Origin: Chenopodium formosanum
Taxonomy: Eukaryota > Streptophyta > Magnoliopsida > Caryophyllales > Amaranthaceae
Assembly: GCA_024500155.1 (NCBI GenBank)
Contig: CM044869.1
Span: 30,502,501-30,566,500, forward strand
Direction: 5' to 3'
Length of the DNA stretch: 64,000 nt
Position 1 is the first letter of the stretch. The number at the start of each line of letters is the position of its first letter. The position numbers were made by a program, and so were the translations under genes. Positions 11,888 to 22,300 of the stretch are shown here, piece by piece. The notes beneath the pieces were generated by a model that worked only from the letters and a program-made list of their open reading frames with translations, had not been told where the DNA came from and did no database searches.

Positions 11888-13595
11888 TTGGTTGCTTTGA
11901 ACAAGCTCCGAAAGGAAATGGAGGGTAAGCGGCCATCTTCTTCTAGGAAGCCGCAAGGAGAGAAGGAAAGGGCCGGCAAAAGAAGACCTAGAGCAAAGCT
12001 ACCAATGCTGAAGATGCTGGGAATACCCCATACCGCCAGCATGAGCGTGTGGCGAGGGTGCCAAGGGTAGATATGACTCGACCCCTTGATAAAACGCAAT
12101 CGGCTGGGGAGCAGGCCAGACGGCCTCAAAAAGAGATTAATGAGCCGTCTCGGCGTTGGAAGGATGCTAGGGATTACCTTCGGCACAAGCAGCATGAACA
12201 AATAGCTTATTCGGACACAGCCTCTACACCTTCAATGCCGGATGATCTTTCAAACCATACCTCCTCCAAGCGTACCAGCACGGCCAGGACCAGTGGGAGT
12301 CAAGCTCATCAGACTCAAACGCCAGTCCCAATTGCTCTAGTGCAACCGTTTCAATATCCACCTCTCTAGATTTTTAACACCTTTCCGCCAACTAACCCTG
12401 CTGTCTTTGGACAGTATGGGTAGTTTGGTAAGCCGTTCGACCAAGCTGCTTACTTGGCCGGACCAGTTGCTTAGCCGCAGCCCATTAAATGGCAGATGCG
12501 CATGCTAAACCTTAAAGACAAGCCGCCTCCGTTTTCTCAAGAGATCCTTAACACTCTTTAGCCTGCGAAGGTGAAAAGTGTACTTGTGGGTGCCTTTGAT
12601 GGTATGGGCAACCCGGAAGAGCACGTCACTTCTTATCGAAATCTTATGTACTTGGAAAGTTTAGATGATGCCACCTGGTGTAGATTCTTCCTGGCCACTC
12701 CCAAGGGTGTGGCGTAGGACTAGTTCAACAGTCTGCCAGCCGGATGCACCAAGTGTTTTACTACATTAAGCATGTTGTTCGTTAGAAAATTTTCATACAA
12801 CATCCCACCAAGGAAGACTAACCTTAATTTGGCTACAACTGTTCAAGCCAAGAATGAAGGTTTGCGTTCGTATGTCCAGAGATTTAATTAACAAAAAGCC
12901 CAAATTCATAATCTGTCGGATGAAATGGCCTATTCGGAATTTCTCCGGGGGTTAAGGGATAATGGTTTCAAATTTGACTTGGTCCGCAAAAAGGTTCGGA
13001 CATACACAGGCGTTCTGTGGGAAGCTGAAGCCTATATTGAGGCGGCAGACTTCTGTTCACTCACTAACGCTGAAGTACCGGCCAAAGGGGCTATGAAGAA
13101 ATAATCTTCTCAGCAAGACTCGGTTGGGAAAAAGAAAGAGGAAAAGAACAAGAGAAAGGAAGTCTGGGTGTCTGATGACCTAGAAACCAAGTCAAAGAAG
13201 CCAAAGACGTACGAACCACAGTATGAGTTTAACAAGTATTCTCATTCAGTTTTGATGGAGATTAAAGATAAGTTTGAATTTGAGAAGCCCAGCCTAATGA
13301 GAGGCTCGGCCCAGTATAGAAACAAAAACAAGTATTGCCATTACCACAAGGACGTGGGGCATGATACAAACGAGTGCAACAATTTAAAGAGGTTGCTAGA
13401 CAAGCTGGCCGAGAAGAGCATGCTCAATTCGTAAGTGATGAAGTCCAAGTTCACGTACACTCGAACAGACATTAAGTCTGAGAAGAAAAAGGAAAATGAG
13501 AAGGAAAAAGATGGAAACAGCACGATCTCTGGTTTTGTGGCTGTCATATCAGGCGGCTTTGCTGCAGGCGGCCCAACCATGAGGGGAATTAAGTA
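11888..13595 (+). pseudogene. gag: Tat B gag
   Basis: Encodes the structural capsid/nucleocapsid protein of the virus-like particle. A serine/lysine-rich N-terminus comes first. The central capsid region includes FDGMGNPEEHVTSYRNLM and later LRSYVQRFN, typical Tat gag landmarks. The nucleocapsid knuckle is CHYHKDVGHDTNEC (about 13336-13380), the C-H-H-C form usual in this group. From 12049 the frame is maintained into protease and as far as 14640. It is closed only by about ten stops, most explicable as CAG, CAA, CGG or TGG changed to TAG or TAA. One frame change lies near 12050-12070. It is a pseudogene. Confidence 0.82.
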
Positions 13596-14100
13596 GGATG
13601 CATGGACTTTGGGAAAAGAAGTAATGCACGCCGAAGGAGCTAAGGCCGAGCCTTTCCTAGAGGTAACAGTGAGTGAGGTTGACCAAGGAAAGGCCTTGCA
13701 CAATGATCCAATTGTATTTAATTTGAAGATAGCAAATTTGAAGATTAAGAGGATACTGATCGATACGGGCAGCTCGTCTGACATCATCAACCTCTGCTGT
13801 CTGAAAAATTTGAAATTCCCAGAAGATGCTCTGAAGGACGTCTCTCACCCGTTGGTCGGATTTTGAGGGACAGTTATCCACCCGGGCAGCCAGATTGACT
13901 TGCCGGTCCGGCTGGGGCAGAAGGGGGCAGGAAGGGACATGGTGGTCCCCTTTCATGTGGTCAAAAAGCTAACAGGCTACAATGTCATACTCGACCGTCT
14001 TACTCTAACCGCAGCCAAGGCAGTCATTGTGCCGCACCATATGTTCATGAAGTTTGAAAGATCGGACGGGCAGATTGGCTCGATCTAGGGAAGTCAGAAA
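13596..14100 (+). pseudogene. Tat B aspartic protease
   Basis: Retroviral-type aspartic protease that cleaves the Gag-Pol precursor. The active-site block reads RILIDTGSSSDII (about 13747-13785), with the catalytic DTG intact. The downstream landmark PFHVVKKLTGYNVILDR matches the C-terminal half of the fold. It shares one frame with gag, so gag and pro were probably one ORF. A stop replaces a glycine codon at 13864-13866 and another stop follows at about 14086. Confidence 0.82.
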
Positions 14101-14436
14101 ATGGCAAAAGAGTGTAATCAATTGGCTGTGAAGCCGAATATCCGTGGTCGAGCAAAGTCGTCCGAACCAAACTAAGATGAAGGGTCACATAAAGCGTACC
14201 AGGTCGGCCAAGAGAGAAAGGCGGCCAAGAAAGAGCAAGCATAACAATTAATGATTGTCGGCCGGCTAGAAGGGTTAAGGCCCTAGCCGGCCGGCGATCA
14301 CAAGGATATAGTGCTGGATCCTGACCAGCCTAATTGGACGGTCAAGGTAGGCACTATAGCTATAGGATTACTTGGGGATGACCTAGTCAAGCTGCTAAGA
14401 GAGTTCAAAAATGTGTTTGCATTTGAAGTAAGTTAA

Positions 14437-15145
14437 ATGTCGGGTATTAGCCAAGGCCTGGCTGTGCATAAGTTATCTATTAATCCACTTGTTAAGCCTG
14501 TCCGCCAAAAGAAACGGAATCACGGGGAAGAGAGGAATCTTGCGGCCGCAGCTGAAGTACGAAAGCTGCTAGACGTCGGCTTTATTCGGCAATGTTACTA
14601 CCCAGATTGGGTAGCCAATGTAGTTCTTGTTAAGAAGCCGAATGGAACATGGATGTTGATTATATTGACCTCAAAGAGGGATGTCCGAAGGATAGCTTCC
14701 CTTTTCCAAAAATTGACCGATTGGTCGACTGTACTGTCGGACATGCCCTTATGAGTTTTATGAACGCATACTCTAGATTCCACCAGATCCCATTGTGGGA
14801 GGAAGATCAGGAAAAAACTGCTTTTGTGACGAAGCAGGGACTTTACTGCTATAAACTTATGCCGTTTGGTCTCAAGAATGCCCCAGCTACTTTTCATAGA
14901 CTTGTCAATACAGTTTTTAGAGATCAGATCGGCCAGAATATGGAAGCGTATATTGATGACATGATTGTCAAGTCAAAAGAGCCGGCCGACCATCTCAAGG
15001 ATCTCCGAGAAACATTTACCGAACTCAGGTGGCATAAGATGATGCTAAATCCAAAGAAATACGTGTTTGGTGTTGAGTCCGGCAAATTTCTCAGGTTTAT
15101 GATTGATCAGCGAGGAATTGAGGCCAACCTTGAAAAAATTTAAGC
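14437..15145 (+). pseudogene. Tat B reverse transcriptase
   Basis: RNA-dependent DNA polymerase. Landmarks in order: LVKKPNGTW, then DYIDLKEGCPKDSFPFPKID, a changed form of the Tat-specific block YTDLN.ACPKDS, then MPFGLKNAPATFHRLVN, then the catalytic YIDDM with both aspartates present (about 14950), then LNPKKYVFGV. A small deletion with frameshift at about 14650 removes the residues between KKPNGTW and DYIDL. A stop follows EKI at 15141. Confidence 0.88.
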
Positions 15146-15720
15146 TGTTTTAGACATGAAATCGCAGAGGATGATCAAAGAAGTGCAAAGATTGACTGGA
15201 TGTTAAGCTGCATTCGGCCGATTTTTCTAAAAATCAGGGGATAAGTGCCGATACTTTTTCTAGACTATCAAGAAAAAAGCTATGTTTGAGTGAACCGAAG
15301 AAGCCGAGGAAGCCTTCGTACAGCTGAAAAGCCATCTGCATACACTGCCTCGGCTCGTCAGTCCACTCAAAGATGAAAAGTTATACATGTATCTCGCTAT
15401 TTCAGATCACTCCTTAAGGTCCGTCCTTCTTGTTGAAAGGGACGGCAATCAGATCCCAGTCTATTTCATCAGCCACGTGTTGCGTAATGCTGAGCTTAGG
15501 TACCCGCCCATGGAGAAATTTGGTCTGGCCTTGTTTATGGATCCAAGAAGCTGCGGCCGTATTTTTTAGCCCACATGATTGTGGTTTATACTGATCAGCC
15601 ACTTAAGAAGCCGTTTGCAACCTTGGAAGCCAGTGGTCGAATGCTTAAGTGGGCCTTGGAGCTTAGGGGTTTCGACATCACATTCGAACCCAGAAAATGA
15701 TCAAGGGGCAAGCCTTTGCT
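15146..15720 (+). pseudogene. Tat B connection and first RNase H
   Basis: Remnant of the gypsy RNase H that follows RT. Visible landmarks are KEVQRLTGC, LYMYLAISDHSLRSVLL (the first acidic residue, normally D, sits in AISD), PVYFISHVLRNAELRYPPMEK and VYTDQPLKKP. Stops at about 15205, 15229 and 15260 and frameshifts near 15545 and 15695 break it. Tat E has the same region at 56059-55440, which confirms the assignment. Confidence 0.78.
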
Positions 15721-15769
15721 GATTTTTTGGAAGAAATGACTAGGCCGGACTTATAGCCGACCGGGGATC

Positions 15770-16165
15770 AGATATGGAAGGTCTATGTGGATGGAAGTGC
15801 AACAGCAACCGGATACAGTGCTTGAATTATTTATCAGTCTCCCGAAGGAGATAAGTTTGAATATGCGCTGAGATTTCAATTCCAAGCCTCTAACAACGAG
15901 GCTGAGTATGAAGCTCTCCTGGCCGGCCTTAGAATGTGTAGGGCGGCAGGAGCAATAAAGATTGATATGAGCTCGGATTCCCAGCTAATTGTCAGCAAAG
16001 TGAATGGCGACTATGAGGCTAGGGAGCCGGCTATGATGAAGTACTTAAAAATGGTTAAAGAAAAGGCCAAGAGCCTAGAGCATTTTATTCTGCAGCAAGT
16101 ACCCCGTTCGTCCAATCATCAAGCGGACGCCCTCTCCAAATTAGCATCCTCGGCATCATGTGATA
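15770..16165 (+). pseudogene. Tat B second, archaeal-type RNase H
   Basis: The Tat lineage carries an additional RNase H related to archaeal and plant cellular enzymes. It reads VYVDGSATATGYSA (first Asp present), SNNEAEYEALLAGLRMC (Glu present), SDSQLIVSKVNGDYEA (Asp present) and RSSNHQADALSKLAS (final Asp present), so all four expected acidic positions can be recognised. Breaks are a stop at about 15824 and a frame change near 15700. Its presence is what places these elements in Tat rather than Athila. Confidence 0.88.
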
Positions 16166-17035
16166 CTCCAAGATCGGTGTTTTGGGAAGTGAAGAAAAAG
16201 AGGAGTATTGATGCTGAGCCAGTACAGACCATTGATAGAAGATCAACTTGGATGGACAAAATAATTTCCTATCTGAGGGATGGATTGCTTCCGGCTGATC
16301 CGAAAGAGAGCTGGTTGATGAAAAAGAGAGCGGCCTGCTTCGAGATGAAGAACATGGAGTTATTCAAAAAAGCCTTTGTGAAACCTTACCTGAAATGTAT
16401 TACCCCAGAGAGGGGGCATGATGTATTGGACGACCTCCACTAGGGACATTGCGGTTCCCATATTGAAGGACGAGCCTTAGTCGAGAAGGCCACTCACCTA
16501 GGGTATTACTGGCCAAGCTTAAACGAAGACGCCATGCTGATGGTGAAGAAATGTGACAAATGCCAAAAGTTTGCAACCCTAATTCATCGCCAGGCCAACA
16601 ATCTGTAGGCCATAAGTAGTCCGCTCCCCTTTGCAAAATGGGGCATGGACATCTTGGGCCCATATACGCCAGCGTCAGGACAAAGGCGGTATGTGTTGAA
16701 GCCGTGGCCGTCCGAGGAATTAAGTGGACGGATGTATCAGATTTCATTTGGAAAAATATAATTACTCGCTATGAAGTGCCCCAGTCAATGGTGTTCGATA
16801 ATGGACCCTAACTCGAAACGTGCCAGCTCAAAGATTTGTTGGGAGACTAGGGCATCACTCATTGTTTTGCCTCGGTCGGCCGACCACAAGCCAACGGCCA
16901 AGTTGAGGCCTATAACAAGTTAATCTCCAATGGCATCAAGCGCATGCTTGAAAAAGCAGGAGGCTTGTGGGCAGATGAGCTGGTTAATGTGTTATGGTCC
17001 GTACGAACAACAACAAAAAGTTCCACAGAAGTAAC
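16166..17035 (+). pseudogene. Tat B integrase, truncated
   Basis: Inserts the cDNA into the genome. A linker (RSTWMDKIISYL) is followed by the zinc-binding H2C2 region, with HCGSHIEGRALV and CDKCQKF. The first catalytic Asp lies in WGMDILGP, a second in VFDNGP, and the Glu in NGQVEAYNKLIS. About 12 residues between GQRR and the EAVAV segment are deleted, and stops occur at 16441, 16606, 16809 and 16849. The frame ends at SSTEVTF near 17035, where roughly the last third of integrase is lost at the junction with the reversed antisense-promoter region. Confidence 0.85.
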
Positions 17036-17170
17036 TTTCTCTCTCTAGAGGCTCTAAATTCTCTCTAGAAAGCAAAAAAATCCAAAGTAAAAAATGAAGG
17101 TTAAACCCTTGCTATTTATAGGTAAAAGTTGGAGGGGTAAAATGGTAAAAATTGTTCCCGAATAAAGAGT
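17030..17170 (-). promoter_or_regulatory. Remnant of the Tat antisense-ORF promoter and 5' UTR
   Basis: The reverse complement matches 61080-61200 upstream of the Tat I extra ORF: CCATTTTACCCC, a TATA box (TATAAATA, here 17113-17120 on the minus strand), then CT/AG-rich DNA ending CTAGAGAGAGAAAGT. In Tat B the extra ORF itself is gone. This fragment shows that the antisense promoter belongs to the Tat family and is not a chance feature of one copy. Confidence 0.65.
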
Positions 17171-17475
17171 GCCACAGGATTAAAATTAAAAGAATTTAAC
17201 CTAGAAGTCAAACGGTTAAACTCTTTAGTTTGACGGAATCCGTGTAAATGCCCTACTATTTATGACGGAATGCGAACGGGCGTCATAAACTCCAGTAACT
17301 CTCTGCATGTACCTCGGAAGTTAAACCACTTCCTTAGAAAGTGCAATGCAGACTCATTATTTAATCCTAAACCATAATTAAATAGCAAACCGAGTGATAA
17401 AATTGCTTGAAATTTTAAATTTCTCCAAAACCTGAATGGTTCATCTTATGATAAATGGTTTTTCTAAATGCTTTA
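17171..17475. other. Unresolved junction between Tat B and copia 1
   Basis: No ORF. The left part (to about 17260) still weakly follows the antisense-promoter region (CTAGGTTA and flanking bases on the minus strand). The rest is AT-rich and not recognised. No Tat 3' LTR or polypurine tract is visible, so the right end of Tat B was lost by deletion. TTAAG near 17474 may or may not be the second target duplication. Confidence 0.4.
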
Positions 17476-18050
17476 AGAGTAACATTTATAGAAATCACAC
17501 CCATATCTAATATGCTTGATTTCGTTCTTGCAATTGTGAATGTTGTCGTTCACTTATTGCATAGGTTTAGTTATAATTACTTTGCTAATCTTAGTGTTTC
17601 GGGATAAGTATACTCTCATTATGGCTATTGGAACCTATTTCCTCGACCATGAGTATTGTGAGTTCTCTTGTTTGAGTACTAGTTCGCTTTAATGTAGTCA
17701 AACGTCTGCCGTAAAAGGGGATTATAACGAAAACACTCGGGCGGCTAGGTCCTCTTAATAAAAGAAGCTCCATTACAAGACTAGGAATGGCCCCCTACTA
17801 AAATAGGGAAGATGTCTTTGTTGTTTACAAGGCCTCTCGAAGAGCGAGACTGTAAAATGCATGGCCGTTCTCGGATGGATTTTAGAAATCATCTGTTTGT
17901 TGACAGTCGAACTCGAGATCGAGAAACATTTCTGGACATAATTAGGATGACGAATTAATCTTACCTTATAGTTCATGAAAAGACATTAAGTGACATAGGA
18001 AAAAGGCTATACACTAAAAGCGCACTGGTCCGAAAGGACAAGTGGGAGAT
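17476..18050 (+). other. 3' noncoding region and polypurine tract of copia 1
   Basis: Noncoding DNA typical of copia 3' ends, terminating in GGACAAGTGGGAGAT immediately before the 3' LTR. The purine run AGTGGGAGAT (18041-18050) is the plus-strand primer site. A segment near 17850-17945 carries the words GCATGGCCGTTCTC and GAACTCGAGATCGAGAAAC. No coding sequence is seen. Confidence 0.65.
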
Positions 18051-19257
18051 TGAATGGAATGATGTCCTTCGAACTAGTATATTATTCTAATAGAGGGTTC
18101 GGAATTATTAGAAAGTTAATTATTCAGTCAGGTCAAGTGATCGGAATGCCTGGGTGGAGGGCGTTTCCGATGAGTAATATTAATGTATAATTAATATTAC
18201 AGCTTAATCTTGACTGAACCCTTCGGGTCACACCCAAGCAACTAACGAACCGATGCGATGAATTAACTCGGAAGGAATTAATGAGTCACCCGAGTATTGT
18301 GAACAAAGACATCGGATTCCGAGCTTAGGGCGTCGGAACCGAATCTTAAAAGTCGAGCCAAAATTTAGAAATTGGCGAGACGGGAAAATGCTTCAAGTAA
18401 CAAGTAATAACCTTAGCCGCGCGAAACTATATATAAGCGCGCCAAATAGAAGTGCGCCACATGGCAGTACACGTGGCAGCGCCATGTGGCAGCACACGTG
18501 GCAGCCACCTAGTGGCAGCGCACCACGTGACAGCCACCATGGTGGCGTCGTGCCATGTGGCAGCACACGTGGCAGCCACCAAGTGAAAGCGTGCCACGTT
18601 GGCAGCCTCCGGGTGGCGGGTGATGGACACGATCCAAAAGGTGGCGGGCCAACCGAACCTAACTTGGGGCTCAAGAATAGGTTTAACATTGTTAGATCAC
18701 AATGCATATGAGTGGCGTTAGGGAGCAAGTGAGGAAGTGGTCTTCACCTAACCATGTGACACTTGTTACTTTGTTATTCCTTGGTTTATTTGACTAAGGA
18801 TTAAATTCAACATTCTGTCTATCTGGGATCTTTTTGTGAAAAAGTCCCACATTAAAAGATGAGTGGAATTCACAAGGAAGCACTCCATATAATTACTAGC
18901 CAAGGCATACCTTGGGATTGTTCACTTGAGTAAGGTTTTGAAAAAGGCTTCTCCATTGAGAAAACCTTTGAACACATATAATTACTCGGGTTTAGGTCAG
19001 GCTTAGCTAACCCCTAAGCATTGGACCATTTTTGGGGTCGAGTTGTGGGTGAACTTCCGTTGGAGGTTCTCGTGCGAGCGAGAGTTAGAGCTTTCGAAGT
19101 AAGAGCTCTTTTAGTGAGCGAAGCATGCGCCAAAGGTATTAATCTATTTCTTAATCTTGTTGTTTAAGTTATTTATGATGTATGATTATAATTATTGTGA
19201 GTGTGATCTTGGCTCGGGTTTTCTTCCGCGGTGAGTCGGACTCATCGAAACCCAACA
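18051..19257 (+). repeat. 3' LTR of copia 1
   Basis: 1207 bp from TGAATGGAATGATG to GAAACCCAACA, followed by the duplication AATTC (19258-19262). It pairs with 2399-3574. Its internal GTGGCAGC array (about 18440-18610) differs in unit number and order from the 5' copy. Confidence 0.93.
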
Positions 19258-19262
19258 AATTC

Positions 19263-19355
19263 AATACCGCTGGTCTCACTCACATTTGGTGGGGGTGGCA
19301 CCACCTCACGGGAATTAAATCCACGGGATCGTTTAGGACGTCGGAGGGGAGCCAT
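19263..19355 (-). pseudogene. Start of the Athila F extra ORF
   Basis: The ATG is at 19355-19353 (minus strand), opening with MAPLRRPKRSRGFNSREVV and a proline run, like MVFGKSKSKRKRVGESS..PPPP at 48673 in the other Athila element. The copia element entered after about 30 codons, and the same frame resumes at 2393 on the far side. TTTGTGTAG directly precedes the ATG and could be a splice acceptor. The basic N-terminus could be a nuclear or nucleic-acid-binding tail; this is inference. Confidence 0.7.
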
Positions 19356-20557
19356 CTACACAAACAAACCAAGATAATATATCAAAGGCAAGAAAGATAT
19401 TGTTCTCTCCACAAGTTTGATAACCAAAATGGATGAATCCAAAACAATCATTGAGCTAGAATGAATAAAATGTCACATAGCAAGTATGTAAGCACATTCA
19501 AACAAAAATTTAAGCAAGGATTCACAAGCCAATTAAGAACCAAGAGTGAGTAATAAAATCCATACAAAGAGGGTGAACAACATCTATAAGCTCTATGACC
19601 ACTTCAAAGAAAGTGAAGACCAACAATAATGGTGATAGCAAAATAGTAGCACAATCAAGCAAAATTATAGCATCACAAGTTCATAAATTCACCAATAAAC
19701 ACATGAAAGCAAAATTTGGGGACATGAAATAGGAAAAGTAGAAACACCATTAAAGCATACACCATAACATTCAAATCCAACAACATAAAACAAGGTGTGA
19801 AATTTAACATGAAAATCAATTGAAACAAAAAATTCATAAGTTGAGTGATAGTTTAATTCAAATGAAATGGAGAGCAAAGCACAACTTCTAGCAATTAACC
19901 CCAAACTTGCAAGTTCCAAAAACCCCAATCAATAATACCCAAATCCTCAACTTTGGAGAGAGAAAATCAATTTCAAAGCATAAAATTGAGTATTTGAAGT
20001 GATTATCAACTAAGAAAATTGAAAAATGACGATTTAATGATGAAATATAGTAGCCAAAATAGGAATAATGCTTCAACAATACAATGAAAAATGAAATAGG
20101 AGAGAGAGAAAAGAGAAAGGGGGTGCGTTTAAGGGGGAAGCGCCTTTCTAGGCTCCTTATGCTTGAGCAATTTTTGGTGCGCACAACAGTGCACACAACA
20201 CCCATGATGATGATAAACACGAACATAGGAAGTTTCTAAAGCCCCTTTTCAATGGGTTCAACATCCATAATTCATGTACCCACCATCTTGAACTCACCAA
20301 ATCTCAATTCTTACTCAGACTTTCTAATAAGCACAAGGACACTTCATCTTCAAAATATTCTACTAAGATTGTTGGCAAACTAACCTCCATCATCTCATAA
20401 CTACCTAAATTTACAACAAACAAAGAAAATAAGTTAGTTCATAAGCATCAAGAGGAAAGATAAAATCAAAAGAAAAATGGAAAGAAAATTAGGAAGTCGG
20501 GTTGCCTCCCGAGAAGCGCTTATTTAACGTCATTAGCTTGACGTTCTCCACCCCTTC
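19356..20557 (-). other. Spacer between integrase and extra ORF, element F
   Basis: Noncoding Athila spacer. It begins after the integrase stop with AAGCGCTTCTCGGGAGGCAACCC-like sequence (plus 20498-20520), which is also found after integrase in the other Athila element at 47190-47212. The rest is AT-rich with no supported ORF. Confidence 0.65.
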
Positions 20558-21900
20558 TCATGGGGGGTTATAAAGAGTCATTCTATGAACAAGGCCAACA
20601 AAAACACCATCACAATATTTCTTAAGCTGGTGATCATTGACTTTGGAAGGAGATGATGAATCCATTGAATAAATTTCCACAACTCCATTAGGAAAGACTT
20701 CATGCACCATGAAAGGACCACTCCATCTAGACATGAGCTTTTCGGGGAACAATTTCATCTTGGAATGGTAGAGGAGGACCTTGTCACCAACACAAAACTC
20801 CTTTTTCTCGATAATCTTGTCGTAAGCATCCTTAGAATGCGCTTTATACGTGCTAGCACAATCATATGCATTAAGTCGAAGCTCCTATGCTTCATTAAGA
20901 TCTAACCACCGTTGCTCGCCCGCACTTGCTAAATCAAAGTTGATTTTATTGATCTCCCAAAGAGCACGGTGTTCAAGTTCCACCGGCAAATGGCAAGATT
21001 TGCCATAGACAAGACGATATGCAGTGGTGCCAATAGGGGTCTTAAATGTCGTTCGATATGCCCACGAGGCATCATCAAGTTTGTTCGCCTAATTTTTTCA
21101 ATTTCTAGCAACCATCTTCTCAAGAATCAGCTTGATTTGACGATTTCACACCTCAACTTGACCACTTGTTTGAGGGTGATAAGGAAGGCCAAAATGTTGA
21201 TGAACCCAATGCTTTTTCAACATCTTCCGAAAAGCATTGTGCACAAAATGTGAGCCATTGTAACTAATCACCGCCATTGAAACACCGAACCTTGGGAAAA
21301 TGATCTTCTTAAACAATTTCATCACCACCTTGTGGTCATTTGATTAGGAGGCAATGGCCTCAACCCATTTTAACACATAATTTACCACCACAAGAATGTA
21401 TTGGTTCTCATAAGAACAAGGAAACGGTCCCATGAAATCAATTCCCCAAACATCAAATACTTCCAACTCAAGGATTGGCTGTTGAGGCATTTCATTGCGC
21501 TTTGAGATGTTCCCGATACGTTGACATCGATCACATGTGTTGACAAAACCCCATGTGTCCTTGAATAGATGAGGCCACCACAAACCACTTTGAAGAATCT
21601 TAGTGGCGGTTTTAGAAACACCCATATGACCACCACTAGGATCCGAATGACACATTTTAAACACACATGGCACCTCCTTATTTAGAACAGAACCCCTTAG
21701 CAAGCCATCAATTCTTCTTTTGTACAAGATGGGATCATCCCACAAATAGTGCCTAGCTTCTCTCTTGAGCTTCTTCTTTTGGTGTTTGGAGGGTGAAGGC
21801 GGAAACTCCCCACATGCAAGGTAGTTTACCAAGTCAGAAAACCATGGAAGCTCTTTCACATTAACAGCATATAAGGAGTCATCAAGCATCCTATCTTCAA
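20558..21900 (-). pseudogene. Athila F integrase
   Basis: Reads, on the minus strand, through the H2C2 zinc region (CHSDPSGGHMGVSKTA, CDRCQRIGNIS), the first catalytic Asp in WGIDFMGPF, a changed second block (ISYNGSHF where ISDGGSHF is expected, so the Asp is lost), GQVEV with the catalytic Glu, and a C-terminal DNA-binding part near 20750 (RWSGPFMVHEVFPNG). Stops at about 21343 and 21145 and a frameshifted part at 21123-20929 break it. The homologous integrase at 45780-47149 is better preserved. Confidence 0.85.
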
Positions 21901-22300
21901 TTGCAGAACCATCATCTTGGATTTGGGAATCTTCAAGGTGAGAAAGATGGTCCGCCATAACATTTTCCACTCCTTTTTTATCTCTAATCTCAATGTCAAA
22001 AGTTTGAAGCTCGAGCACCCAACGAATCAACCTTGGCTTAGATTCCTCTTTGGCAAAGAGATATTTGAGAGCCGCATGATCCGTGAAGACAATGGTCTTA
22101 AAACCCAACAAGTAAAAACGAAACTTTTCAAAAGCATGCACAATTGCAAAGAACTCCTTCTGCGTTGTTGTGTAGTTCCTTTGAGCTTCATTGAGGGTTT
22201 TGACATATAGTAGATGACATGGAGCTTTTTATCAACCCTTTGACCTAAAACTCCTCCAATAGCCGTGTCACTAGTGTCGCACATTAATTCAAAAGGAAAA
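21901..22300 (-). pseudogene. Athila F RNase H
   Basis: Gypsy RNase H remnant: MCDTSDTAIGGVLGQR, IYYMSKPS, FRFYLLGFKTIVFTDHAALKYL and KKGVENVMADHLSHLE, in the same order as at 45420-45775. A frameshift near 22140 separates the two halves. The acidic residues in CDTSD, FTD and MADHL are still present. Confidence 0.78.

Larger units (their letters stand above)
11258..17035 (+). mobile_element. Truncated Tat-group Ty3/gypsy element (Tat B)
   Basis: Plus-strand order: LTR, primer site, gag, protease (DTGSS), RT (YIDDM), RNase H, archaeal-type RNase H, integrase. Integrase stops near 17035, where the sequence joins a reverse copy of the antisense-ORF promoter region. The rest of integrase, the 3' UTR, the extra-ORF body and the 3' LTR are missing. 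Its LTR matches the Tat I LTR at 60119-60654 in reverse. It is inserted in copia 1 pol after TTAAG. A second TTAAG lies near 17474 but no LTR end adjoins it, so the right boundary is unresolved. Confidence 0.85.
2399..19257 (+). mobile_element. Ty1/copia element with nested insertions (copia 1)
   Basis: The LTRs at 2399-3574 and 18051-19257 share orientation and sequence and are flanked by the perfect 5-bp duplication AATTC (2394-2398 and 19258-19262). A degraded initiator-Met primer site follows the 5' LTR, and a polypurine tract AGTGGGAGAT (18041-18050) abuts the 3' LTR. The interior is a long structured leader, a gag trace and heavily decayed pol, interrupted by a solo LTR of its own family (6560-8052) and a truncated Tat element (from 11258). 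By eye the LTRs differ at about one base in ten in their first 250 bases, so the insertion is old. Confidence 0.93.

Noticed and set aside
17600..17980. Small minus-strand ORFs before the copia 3' LTR
   Set aside because: No domain; the region is noncoding copia 3' DNA leading to the polypurine tract.
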